Below are positions 16,005 to 23,293 of a stretch of DNA of 43,007 nucleotides, one piece after another. The first letter of the stretch is position 1, and each line of letters opens with the position of its first letter. Below the pieces are notes generated by a model. It was not told the origin of the DNA, did no database searches, and saw only the letters and a program-made list of their open reading frames with translations. The translations under genes and the position numbers were made by a program. This DNA is from Candidatus Zixiibacteriota bacterium (lineage in GTDB: Bacteria > Zixibacteria > MSB-5A5 > GN15 > FEB-12). The stretch is from the NCBI GenBank assembly GCA_040753875.1, contig JBFMDV010000019.1, forward strand, positions 1 to 43,007, written 5' to 3'.

Positions 16005-16640
16005 ATGTCCAAGGAGTGGATTCTCAATTCGGCGACCAATCGTTTCCAGCTGAATTTCAAGCGTAATGTGGGCCCGACTTCCTTAAGCATACGGGCTTGC
16101 CAGCCGCGGTCACTGAAAGAGTGGGAAGAATACTACTACAAGAATGTCTACGGAAGAGAACACCTTGTAGAACTTGGCAAGAAGTTGCACGTGAAAATCA
16201 CCGAAGTCCTTGCGGCTGAGATCACCGAGGTAACCGAGCAGGATTGTATCGACTACATTATCAACCTGGTCATCAATCGGACATATGACGGCTATGTCAC
16301 CGAAATCAAGACCGTGTACGGACAGTTGCAGGAAATTCTCAGGGTTGAGATTAAGCCTGCTTCCGACGAATGGGATCGGCTGTACAATGTCGACTTCTTC
16401 ATTCCTGTGAAGGACAGGTTTATTGGTCTTCAAATCAAACCGGCGGGTGATACTGCTCATATACCACAGATATTCAAAGAGCATCAAATTCAACAGAGAA
16501 CCCACGAGGAGTTCACAGCTAAATTCGGCAGCCGTGTCTTTTATGTTGTATCGATTACAGAGGGCAAAGGGAAAAAGATCTGTAATCCTGAGGTTGTCGC
16601 CGAGATACAAGCAGAGATCGCTCGATTGGAGGCCAGATGA
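16005..16640 (+). CDS. MjaI-family type II restriction endonuclease (predicted CTAG)
   Basis: 211 residues from ATG at 16005, with GGGGGA upstream; a TTG at 15990 is less likely. The protein matches the MjaI endonuclease family: KEWILNSATNRF at the start, then LKEWEEYYYKNVYGREHLVELG, DYIINLVINRTYDGY and LYNVDFFIPVKDRFIGLQIK. D130 with Q143-I-K145 may be the metal-binding D...(E/Q)xK site of a PD-(D/E)XK fold. Family knowledge gives the specificity CTAG; the exact cut is not shown by sequence. It directly follows its methyltransferase and overlaps the next gene by ATGA, so it is part of the moxR operon. Confidence 0.85.
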   Translation: MSKEWILNSATNRFQLNFKRNVGPTSLSIRACQPRSLKEWEEYYYKNVYGREHLVELGKKLHVKITEVLAAEITEVTEQDCIDYIINLVINRTYDGYVTEIKTVYGQLQEILRVEIKPASDEWDRLYNVDFFIPVKDRFIGLQIKPAGDTAHIPQIFKEHQIQQRTHEEFTAKFGSRVFYVVSITEGKGKKICNPEVVAEIQAEIARLEAR

Positions 16641-17311
16641 CCACGTCCGTTGATGTGTTCGAACAATTCCGTCTCTCCAACCTTCCCCCTTATGCCAAGC
16701 TGTTTGTGGGATTGTTTACGGCGCTCATGCTGCTGGTCTGTTTCTATGCAGTCTGGATATTCTACGAGCGGAAAGGGAAAGTCACACCAGAGACGCCGCT
16801 TCCCGAATATCTACAACTCAAGTCAACGGTGCCGGTGAAGCAGTTGCCGAGCGACGTTCGGCAGGATATCAACGAGATGCTGACCGACTCGCAGGCGGTA
16901 CTGGCACCCAAATGGGATTCGGAGAGCGCGGGACGAGAGCGCAGAATCGACAGCGCCACCGCTGCCGCAATCGCGCGCAAGGCGATGCAGCCGAACGACG
17001 AGCAGCGGGAACATCGACGGTTCTCCCACAATCTCGGCCTGGCGCACACGCATATCAACGGGCAGACGCTGCTGTTCTTTGGGATTGGGCTGGTGTTTCT
17101 GTTTTCATCGGCTTCGCCGAAACTCAAGAAGATTCTGTATTGGGTGTTCGGAGTCTCAATCGTCGCGCATGCGATTGGCCTGACCGGGCAGGGGTACTAT
17201 CGGCTGTTCGATGATCTCCTGGCCATCAGTGGGTTGGTCTTGCTTGTAGTTATTGCATACATGAGCTTTCTCATATTCGTTGATCTCAGCCGCCGTCCCT
17301 CCAAGGAATAG
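16637..17311 (+). CDS. integral membrane protein of unknown function
   Basis: 224 residues. One membrane segment lies near the N-terminus (about 21-43). A hydrophilic stretch of roughly 95 residues follows, then three closely spaced membrane segments at about 145-161, 168-185 and 193-215. Just before the second segment is a histidine-rich motif, HRRFSHNLGLAHTHINGQ, and another histidine lies in VAHAIGLTGQ; such residues could bind haem or metal, but no family is recognised. It begins inside the stop codon of the endonuclease gene and ends exactly where the isoaspartyl peptidase begins, so it belongs to the operon. Confidence 0.75.
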   Translation: MTTSVDVFEQFRLSNLPPYAKLFVGLFTALMLLVCFYAVWIFYERKGKVTPETPLPEYLQLKSTVPVKQLPSDVRQDINEMLTDSQAVLAPKWDSESAGRERRIDSATAAAIARKAMQPNDEQREHRRFSHNLGLAHTHINGQTLLFFGIGLVFLFSSASPKLKKILYWVFGVSIVAHAIGLTGQGYYRLFDDLLAISGLVLLVVIAYMSFLIFVDLSRRPSKE

Positions 17312-18274
17312 ATGTCATCCCGTCAATCTCAGAGCAGCCCATTCGTTATCGCCACCCACGGCGGCGCCGGGACGATACGCAGGAAAGAGATGACGCCGGA
17401 AAGAGAGTCCGGTTATCGAAACGGCCTCAGTGAATCACTTGCTGCCGGATACGAGATACTCGCACGCGGCGGTTCGGCACTCAATGCCGTAGTCGAGGCG
17501 GTGGTTGTGATGGAAAAGAACCCCCTGTTCAACGCCGGCAAAGGGGCGGTGTTCACCCACGAAGGGACCAACGAGCAGGATGCGTGTGTCATGGATGGAG
17601 CTACGCGCGCAGTTGGCGCGGTGGCGAACATAAAGCGAATTGCCAGTCCGATAACTCTCGCGCGGTTGGTGATGGAAAGGAGCAAGCATGTGCTTTTGGC
17701 CGGGGATGGCGCCGAAGCGTTTGCGGTCACGAACGGTATCGAACTTGTCGAGCCATCGTACTTCTTCACACAGCATCGCTGGGACCAACTGCAGCAGGCC
17801 CTAAAATGGGAAGAGGCAAATCAAGCAGTGACTGTTCGGCTGGATCACTCCGATGACAAGGATAAGGGGACAGTGGGCGCGGTGGCGCTCGACAGCCACG
17901 GCAATTTGGCGGCGGCGACCTCGACCGGTGGGATGACCAACAAGCGGTACGGCAGGATCGGCGATACCCCGATCGTGGGGTCCGGGACTTTTGCGGACAA
18001 TGCTACGTGTGCTGTTTCTGCTACAGGCGTTGGGGAGTTTGTTATCCGGGCGGTGTTGGCGCATGATATTGCGGCGATGATGATGTACAAAGGGATGAGT
18101 CTGGCCGAGGCGACCAACATAGGTGTGATGGAGAAACTAACTGCGATTGGCGGCAGCGGCGGAGTGATAGCGATTGATCGACTCGGCAATATCGCCATGC
18201 CGTTCAACAGTGAGGGGATGTACCGCGGGTATAAGACAGCCGATGGACGCGAAGAGATCGCGATATTCAAGTAG
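17312..18274 (+). CDS. isoaspartyl peptidase / plant-type L-asparaginase
   Basis: 320 residues of the Ntn-hydrolase T2 family. Typical blocks are ATHGGAGTI at residue 14, NPLFNAGKGAVFT at 70-82, EQDACVMDG and the autocleavage site KGTVGAVALD, where T187 would become the N-terminal nucleophile. TSTGGMTNKRYGRIGDTPIVG is the expected downstream substrate-binding block. The enzyme cleaves isoaspartyl dipeptides and asparagine after self-processing into two subunits. No signal peptide is visible, so it should be cytoplasmic. Its start directly abuts the previous stop. Its metabolic role in this operon is unclear. Confidence 0.92.
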   Translation: MSSRQSQSSPFVIATHGGAGTIRRKEMTPERESGYRNGLSESLAAGYEILARGGSALNAVVEAVVVMEKNPLFNAGKGAVFTHEGTNEQDACVMDGATRAVGAVANIKRIASPITLARLVMERSKHVLLAGDGAEAFAVTNGIELVEPSYFFTQHRWDQLQQALKWEEANQAVTVRLDHSDDKDKGTVGAVALDSHGNLAAATSTGGMTNKRYGRIGDTPIVGSGTFADNATCAVSATGVGEFVIRAVLAHDIAAMMMYKGMSLAEATNIGVMEKLTAIGGSGGVIAIDRLGNIAMPFNSEGMYRGYKTADGREEIAIFK

Positions 18275-18316
18275 GTCGGGTTCCGCGTCCGCTTCGGACA
18301 AGAAACCCGACAGAGT

Positions 18317-19225
18317 GTGCCGATTATGAACACCGACTACCGCCGATATCTCGAACCGGAAACGGTCTCCAAACTCAAGGGGATGGAACTGCGCGCCCGC
18401 ATGGTGGTGGAGGGGTTTATCGCGGGACTGCATAAGTCACCATATCATGGCTTCTCAGTGGAATTTGCGGAACATCGCCAGTATATGCCGGGAGACAATA
18501 TCCGGGATATTGACTGGAAACTGTACGCCAAGTCGGACCGGTACTATATCAAGCAATACGAAGAGGAGACCAATCTCAAGGCGTATCTCCTGCTCGACTG
18601 CTCCCGTTCGATGGCGTACAGGTCGGCGGCACGGGTCAGCAAGCTGGATTATGCAGGTATGCTATGCGGCGCGCTGTCATACATGATGCTTCGCCAGCGC
18701 GACGCCGTGGGGCTGGTGACATTCGACCAGAAGATTCGCCGGTATATCCCGCCACGTTCCAAGAGTGGGCACCTGCATGTACTTTTGAACGAGATCGCCG
18801 GGCAGACGCCGGCCGATGTCACCGACGTTTCGGTCGCACTTCACGAGATGGCGGAGCGGATCAAACGGCGCGGGCTGGTGATTGTCATGTCCGACCTGCT
18901 GGACGATGCCGAGCGGATTGTCTCGGGGCTGAAGCATTTCCGGTACAACAAGCACGAGATTATTGTCTTTCACATTCTGGACCCGCGCGAGCGGGATTTT
19001 GCGTTCGGCCAGGAGGCGGTGTTCAAAGACATGGAGACCGGCGAAGAGATTACCACCATGCCGTATCAGATGAAGCGGGATTTCCAGAAGCAGGTGAAGG
19101 CGTTCGCGACTGAGATCGAGTCTTCCTGCCGTCAGTCCAATATCGACTATCATCCGATCGACACCAACACCCCGTTCGACAAAGCGCTGTACGCGTTTTT
19201 GGCGAAACGGGAGCGGTTGTATTAG
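18317..19225 (+). CDS. DUF58 / von Willebrand A-like protein
   Basis: 302 residues from GTG at 18317; ATG at 18326 is an alternative. It shows the DUF58 signature: LRARMVVEGFIAGLHKSPYHG, EHRQYMPGDNIRDIDWKLYAKSDRYYIKQYEEETNL, followed by LLLDCSRSMAY, a MIDAS-like DxSxS motif of a von Willebrand A fold. DUF58 proteins are usual partners of MoxR ATPases. Here the ancestral pair appears separated by the restriction-modification genes, the membrane protein and the peptidase. It is probably the last protein-coding gene of the moxR operon. Confidence 0.9.
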   Translation: MPIMNTDYRRYLEPETVSKLKGMELRARMVVEGFIAGLHKSPYHGFSVEFAEHRQYMPGDNIRDIDWKLYAKSDRYYIKQYEEETNLKAYLLLDCSRSMAYRSAARVSKLDYAGMLCGALSYMMLRQRDAVGLVTFDQKIRRYIPPRSKSGHLHVLLNEIAGQTPADVTDVSVALHEMAERIKRRGLVIVMSDLLDDAERIVSGLKHFRYNKHEIIVFHILDPRERDFAFGQEAVFKDMETGEEITTMPYQMKRDFQKQVKAFATEIESSCRQSNIDYHPIDTNTPFDKALYAFLAKRERLY

Positions 19226-19277
19226 GCTGGCTCTGCCGGCAAAGCAGTTGCAAGCATTATTCCTGGTCGGCAAACCC

Positions 19278-19296
19278 CTGTTCAATACCTGAACAG
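19278..19296. promoter_or_regulatory. inverted repeat, possible enhancer site for the sigma-54 promoter
   Basis: CTGTTCAataccTGAACAG is a perfect seven-base inverted repeat with a five-base spacer. It is centred about 130 bases upstream of the predicted sigma-54 start, the usual distance for an NtrC-type activator site. It could also be a weak hairpin after the DUF58 gene, but it has no T-run. Confidence 0.4.
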
Positions 19297-19391
19297 ATTT
19301 GCACAGAGCGTTGAGGCCAAGCATGGATCAAAACTATTGCGGGCTAAGACGATAGCTTTTCTGACACTGGCAGATTTCCCTTCCCCGACAA

Positions 19392-19407
19392 TGGCACGGA
19401 CTTTGCT
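19392..19407 (+). promoter_or_regulatory. sigma-54 promoter
   Basis: TGGCACGGACTTTGCT matches the -24/-12 consensus TGGCACG-R-NNN-TTGCW at every defined position, with exactly ten bases between GG and GC. It is in intergenic DNA, 165 bases after the DUF58 stop. Transcription would start near 19418. Confidence 0.8.
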
Positions 19408-19417
19408 TTTTGGCTAG

Positions 19418-19487
19418 GTGGCATTACCGAAAGATAGTGCCAGCTAAGTTAGACCTGCCCCTGGTTGACCCCCAGGGGTTCTTTTTT
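19418..19487 (+). ncRNA. candidate sigma-54-dependent small RNA
   Basis: The predicted transcript runs from the sigma-54 start to a terminator only 70 bases later. Its 5' half folds as TGGCATTA (19419-19426) with TAGTGCCA (19435-19442) around the loop CCGAAAGA; the pairing includes one G-U pair. A single-stranded linker (GCTAAGTTAGACCT) joins it to the terminator hairpin. No reading frame of useful length is present. The family is not recognised, and no target can be named from sequence. Confidence 0.5.
19458..19487 (+). terminator. rho-independent terminator
   Basis: CCCCTGG (19458-19464), a seven-base loop, then CCAGGGG (19472-19478) and TTCTTTTTT form a strong intrinsic terminator. It would end the predicted small RNA and could also stop readthrough from the moxR-DUF58 operon. 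Confidence 0.85.
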
Positions 19488-19533
19488 GGCTCGAAGGGGG
19501 TTATTCCACCTATCTTCCCCGGAATCAAAAACA

Positions 19534-19561
19534 TTGACACCCCCTTCGCCGAACCTATACG
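19534..19561 (+). promoter_or_regulatory. sigma-70-like promoter for the HEAT-cyclophilin gene
   Basis: A perfect TTGACA at 19534-19539 is followed after 16 bases by TATACG. The start site would be near 19568, leaving almost no leader before ATG at 19574, and no ribosome binding site is visible there. Translation may be nearly leaderless or begin at the downstream in-frame ATG at 19604. Confidence 0.4.
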
Positions 19562-19573
19562 TTCCCAACTGCT

Positions 19574-21577
19574 ATGAACCTGATTCTCAAACGGATAGCC
19601 CTGATGGCACTGATCGTTTTGGTAGCGGTCGGTGCATATTACTTCTATGACAAGAACCGAGTGCGTGGGCAGTCTGAAAAGCTCGCGCAAATAATTCACG
19701 ACGAGGACCGAAGGGAGTTCAGCGCTCGCCTGAAGGGGTATCTGGCTGACCCAAATGTGGAGATTCGCCGCCGGGCGGCTCTGGCGGTCGGGCGAATCGG
19801 TGATAAGCGAGGTTCAGAACTGCTGTATACCCTCGTGATGGATAGCTCGCTAGATGTGGCCGGTGCGGCCGCGTTCGCATTGGGACTTATGCAGGACCGT
19901 CGGTACGCCTCGAAACTTATTGAAGTGGCAATCGACCTGCCCGGCGCCGTTGCGGCATCGGCTGTCGAAGCGGCCGGACGTCTGACCGACAGCAGCATGA
20001 CCGAAATGCCGGACCGGATCGCGCGGTTTCTGGAGGACCCCTCACCGGAGGTGCGTGAGGCTGCCTGCAACGCGCTGTTTCTGTGCCGAGCGAAAAGCAA
20101 AGCCGCGGAACTGGTTAGTTTGGCCTCGACCGAGACGGACAGTTTAGTGAAAGAGCGGGCGCTGTACGCACTGGCTCGGATGGGGGCGCCGGAAGGGGAA
20201 CGCATTTATGTCGAGTCCCTCGCCGATGCCGACCCCGCTGTGCGAGCCTGGGCGGTGCGTGGGCTGGGGGCGGTGAGTTCGCCCGAGGCCGAGCATTATC
20301 TGGCTATCGCGCTGAACGATATCGATGCCGGTGTCGAGGCACAGGCAATTAATGCACTTGCGAGCAAAGCTTCGTCACAAACGGCCGGACATCTGGCACG
20401 GAAACTGGGAACGGTCTATGACGAGAAGATAGTTGTCGAGATTTTCAATGCCCTGCAAAAGTTGAAAAGCGACCAGGCGCAACTTTCGGCCGAGACGATA
20501 CTGTTCACCGAGCCCTCGGACAATGTCGCCGCGGCGGCGATCAAGTATTTGGCGGCGATCCAGGGGGACCGGGCGGTTAACCTGGTAGATTCAATCCTTA
20601 CCCGGAAACCATCGCCAATCATCCGCGATGCATGTGTGGAAGCGTACGGTCTTATGAACCAGCCAAGTGTGGTATCAAGGGTGGCAGTCTATTTCGGCGA
20701 TGAGGAGCCGTCGGTGCGTAACGCCGCGCTCGATGTGCTGGCGAAGCTCGACATGAACAATCTTGATTTCCATATCAACAAAGCGTTGGTCGACCCGGAC
20801 TTTTCGGTGGTGGTGAACGGCATCGAGAAGATCAAGGAGCAGAAGCTTACATCGTTCCTGCCGACACTGAAAAACCTGATGGCGAAAGGAACGTCGATAA
20901 ATCCGGATATTCGACGTTCGATAATCGAGGCGCTGCCGGTGTTTTTCAACACGCTCGGCCAGGACAGCGCGGTGGTGAGACTTCTGATCGACGGTATCCT
21001 GGACAAAGAGTACGTGGTGCGGCTGGCCGCGGCGAAAGTGTATGACGACGTTCGGCAGGAGGACCGCTACAAGCAGGTGCCACCTTCGACAACCCGAATA
21101 GCCGAGGCAGACATTCGTAAGGCATTCGACCGGTTCGCGATGCTGAACCCCTCAGCTACGATCATAACGTCCAAAGGGCCGATCGAACTCGAGCTCTTGT
21201 TCGATGTCACCCCTCTGACCGTGCTCAATTTTATGTCGCTGGCCAAGACAGGGTTCTACAACGGGCTGATATTTCATCGTGTTGTCCCGGGCTTTGTGAT
21301 CCAGGGGGGTGACCCCCGCGGTGATGGCTGGGGCGGGCCAGATTATTATATTCGCGATGAGTACAGTGAGCATCCGTACGAGCGCGGGACGGTGGGGATC
21401 GCCACCTCCGGCAAGGACACCGGAGGCTCGCAGTTTTTCATAACGGTCGCGCCCCAGCCGCATCTGAACGCCCGGTACACCGTTTTCGGAGAGGTGCTCA
21501 CGGGCATGGACATAGCCGACCAGATCGTGCCCGGTGATACGATACAGAAAATCATTATCAGAGAAGGTAAGACATGA
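19574..21577 (+). CDS. HEAT-repeat protein fused to a cyclophilin-type peptidyl-prolyl isomerase
   Basis: 667 residues. An N-terminal hydrophobic segment (about 8-25) acts as a membrane anchor or uncleaved signal. Residues about 40-500 are tandem HEAT-like helical repeats (for example VEIRRRAALAVGRIGDKRG, PEVREAACNALFLCR and PAVRAWAVRGLGAV). Residues about 525-665 are a cyclophilin domain with FHRVVPGFVIQGGDPRGDGWGG and GSQFFITVAPQPHLNARYTVFG; the catalytic Arg in FHR is present. The protein probably catalyses proline isomerisation outside the cytoplasm while its repeats bind partner proteins. It overlaps the next gene by four bases. Confidence 0.9.
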   Translation: MNLILKRIALMALIVLVAVGAYYFYDKNRVRGQSEKLAQIIHDEDRREFSARLKGYLADPNVEIRRRAALAVGRIGDKRGSELLYTLVMDSSLDVAGAAAFALGLMQDRRYASKLIEVAIDLPGAVAASAVEAAGRLTDSSMTEMPDRIARFLEDPSPEVREAACNALFLCRAKSKAAELVSLASTETDSLVKERALYALARMGAPEGERIYVESLADADPAVRAWAVRGLGAVSSPEAEHYLAIALNDIDAGVEAQAINALASKASSQTAGHLARKLGTVYDEKIVVEIFNALQKLKSDQAQLSAETILFTEPSDNVAAAAIKYLAAIQGDRAVNLVDSILTRKPSPIIRDACVEAYGLMNQPSVVSRVAVYFGDEEPSVRNAALDVLAKLDMNNLDFHINKALVDPDFSVVVNGIEKIKEQKLTSFLPTLKNLMAKGTSINPDIRRSIIEALPVFFNTLGQDSAVVRLLIDGILDKEYVVRLAAAKVYDDVRQEDRYKQVPPSTTRIAEADIRKAFDRFAMLNPSATIITSKGPIELELLFDVTPLTVLNFMSLAKTGFYNGLIFHRVVPGFVIQGGDPRGDGWGGPDYYIRDEYSEHPYERGTVGIATSGKDTGGSQFFITVAPQPHLNARYTVFGEVLTGMDIADQIVPGDTIQKIIIREGKT

Positions 21578-22395
21578 GAATAGCGAGTCTGACATATCCG
21601 CTCGTGGCACTGTCCTCTTTCGTCATTGGACATCCAGCGGCTGTTGCCCAACCACCGAGCGGGATCGATCCAGAGGCGCTGATTGAGCAGATTCTGATTG
21701 TCGATAGCACTCAACGCACCGAACTGCGCGATGTGGTGTTCCAGACGGAGCGAATCGACGGCGAATACAACGACAAGGAGGAATTCAAGGAGAAAGCGCG
21801 CTGGATCAAGAAGACGTTTATCAAATACCTCCCTGATACCGCGCTTTTCAAAGAAGAAGTCCTTGAGTTGACCAAAGACGGGAAATTGAAATCGGCCGAA
21901 GATCGGGATAAGGAGTTCGCCACTCAACTGGAAAAGAAGAAACGCCGCAAAGGGTTCGATGTGTCACTCAATATGGTGCGACCGTTCTTCCCCAGGTACC
22001 GCGCGTTGTACGAGATAACCTATCAGGGCGTTGACCCCAACAAATATGCCGATCGGATCTGCCATCACTTTACGGTCACGGCCAAAGAAAAGGCCGATTC
22101 GCTCATCAACGGCGAATATTATTTCGAAGCGGAGAATTTCCACCTGGTTCGCGTGGAGTTCGAGCCGGCCAAGCTGGTGCGGTCGACCATGTTCAAGATG
22201 AACCGGCTGCACATGACCCTCGATTACACTCCTACCCCTGAGGGCTTTTGGCTTCCTAAGGAGTTTTCGATACGAGGCAAAGCGAAGGCGATGTTTTTCA
22301 TCGGTGTCCAGATTGCATCGCGCGAGTACTATAAAAATCCCCGTATCAACAGCGGGATCAAAGATCAGTTTTTCGAGGTCGGCCATGACGAATGA
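21574..22395 (+). CDS. exported protein, possibly LolA/LolB-fold
   Basis: 273 residues with an N-terminal signal peptide ([20 protein letters not shown]). It contains a lysine- and glutamate-rich charged middle region (about residues 64-125). The C-terminal half has alternating hydrophobic strands such as [38 protein letters not shown] and [15 protein letters not shown], which recall outer-membrane lipoprotein carrier-like beta folds. That similarity is loose and the function is unassigned. Its ATGA overlap with the HEAT-cyclophilin gene suggests that they act together in the periplasm. Confidence 0.65.
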   Translation: MRIASLTYPLVALSSFVIGHPAAVAQPPSGIDPEALIEQILIVDSTQRTELRDVVFQTERIDGEYNDKEEFKEKARWIKKTFIKYLPDTALFKEEVLELTKDGKLKSAEDRDKEFATQLEKKKRRKGFDVSLNMVRPFFPRYRALYEITYQGVDPNKYADRICHHFTVTAKEKADSLINGEYYFEAENFHLVRVEFEPAKLVRSTMFKMNRLHMTLDYTPTPEGFWLPKEFSIRGKAKAMFFIGVQIASREYYKNPRINSGIKDQFFEVGHDE

Positions 22396-22885
22396 ACAAC
22401 CATTCAAAACCAAGGTGGTGCGGGTGCCGGTTCCGGACGGCGTGAATCTCATTTTCGGGCAGTCGCATTTCATCAAGACGGTGGAAGACCTGTACGAGGC
22501 GCTGGTGACGGCGTCAATGGGTCTGAAATTCGGGGTCGCGTTCTGCGAGTCCTCGGGCAAGCGGCTGATCCGATCTGACGGCAACGATCAGGAGATGATC
22601 GAATTGGCCGAGCGGGCGGCGTTCGATGTCGGCTGCGGCCACTCATTTTTTGTGTACGTTAAGGGCGGCTTCCCGATCAACGTGTTGAATCGCGTGAAGG
22701 AGGTGCAGGAGGTCTGCCGGATATATTGCGCCACTGCGAACCAGCTTCAGGTGATTGTGGCCGAGACCGAACAGGGGCGAGGCGTGCTGGCGGTAATCGA
22801 CGGCGAGCCGCCGCTGGGGATCGAGACCGACGAGGACAAGAAGGAGCGGACAGCGTTCCTGCGGAAGATTGGGTATAAGCGATAG
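22385..22885 (+). CDS. adenosine-specific kinase family protein
   Basis: 166 residues from ATG at 22385, overlapping the previous gene by 11 bases. It matches the small adenosine-specific kinase family (Pfam Adenosine_kin) known from archaea and bacteria: [27 protein letters not shown] at the start, [45 protein letters not shown], and then [31 protein letters not shown]. The length equals the family norm. The reported activity of family members is AMP/adenosine-related; the biological role is poorly known. Confidence 0.85.
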   Translation: MTNEQPFKTKVVRVPVPDGVNLIFGQSHFIKTVEDLYEALVTASMGLKFGVAFCESSGKRLIRSDGNDQEMIELAERAAFDVGCGHSFFVYVKGGFPINVLNRVKEVQEVCRIYCATANQLQVIVAETEQGRGVLAVIDGEPPLGIETDEDKKERTAFLRKIGYKR

Positions 22886-22893
22886 CAGGCAGG

Positions 22894-22942
22894 CCCACCG
22901 CAAGCCTTCGTCTACACTCAGGCCGGCGGCGGTGGAGTACCC
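22894..22942. repeat. palindromic interspersed repeat, copy with expanded loop
   Basis: CCCACCGCAAGC begins the element and GGTGGAGTACCC closes it, with about 25 extra bases in the loop. It belongs with the elements at 23252, 23650 and 23686. A separate GC-rich segment follows at 22978-23019 (CTTCGCCGCCGCGAAG and the nearby GCGCGGCGTC), also looking like repeat DNA. Confidence 0.55.
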
Positions 22943-23042
22943 CTGTGAATCTGGTTAGTAATTTCAACACGAATATCGAGATTGCTTCGCCGCCGCGAAG
23001 CGCGGCGTCTCGCAATGACTAACATTGAATATGAGGACCAAC

Positions 23043-23243
23043 ATGCGGTTTGAATTAGAACGATCCAAAACAGAAAAATTGATTATCGAAGATAACGAAT
23101 TTAAGGGTCGGCAACTCGTTACGCTTCGCATTTACTTCCTTGCGGACAACAACGAATGGCTCCCAACCAAGAAAGGGGTCACGTTTCGCCGCGAGCAACT
23201 TGATGAAGTTCTCGATGCGCTTCACAAGATTCGGGCGCAGTAG
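23043..23243 (+). CDS. PC4/YdbC-like ssDNA-binding protein
   Basis: 66 residues from ATG at 23043, the start supported by GAGG six bases upstream; in-frame starts at 23025 and 23031 are weaker. The sequence resembles bacterial homologues of transcriptional coactivator PC4: KLIIEDNEFKGRQLVTLRIYF, then EWLPTKKGVTFRREQLDEVLDAL. It has the basic beta-hairpin, the PTKKGVTF motif and a C-terminal helix. Such proteins dimerise and bind single-stranded DNA. The gene stands alone between two palindromic repeats. Confidence 0.85.
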   Translation: MRFELERSKTEKLIIEDNEFKGRQLVTLRIYFLADNNEWLPTKKGVTFRREQLDEVLDALHKIRAQ

Positions 23244-23251
23244 TCATTCGG

Positions 23252-23275
23252 CCCACCGCAAGCGATGGGGCACCC
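23252..23275. repeat. palindromic interspersed repeat
   Basis: CCCACCGCAAGCGATGGG followed by GCACCC. It has the same layout as the 23650 element: a stem arm, the loop GCAAGC, the return arm, then G-N-ACCC. It lies between the PC4-like and GNAT genes. Confidence 0.6.
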
Positions 23276-23293
23276 AACTGTACTACTCGTGAC

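Noticed and set aside
16187-16200. GTTGCACGTGAAAA inside the restriction endonuclease gene as a third parS site.
   Set aside because: It has two mismatches in the core palindrome and lies in ordinary coding sequence.
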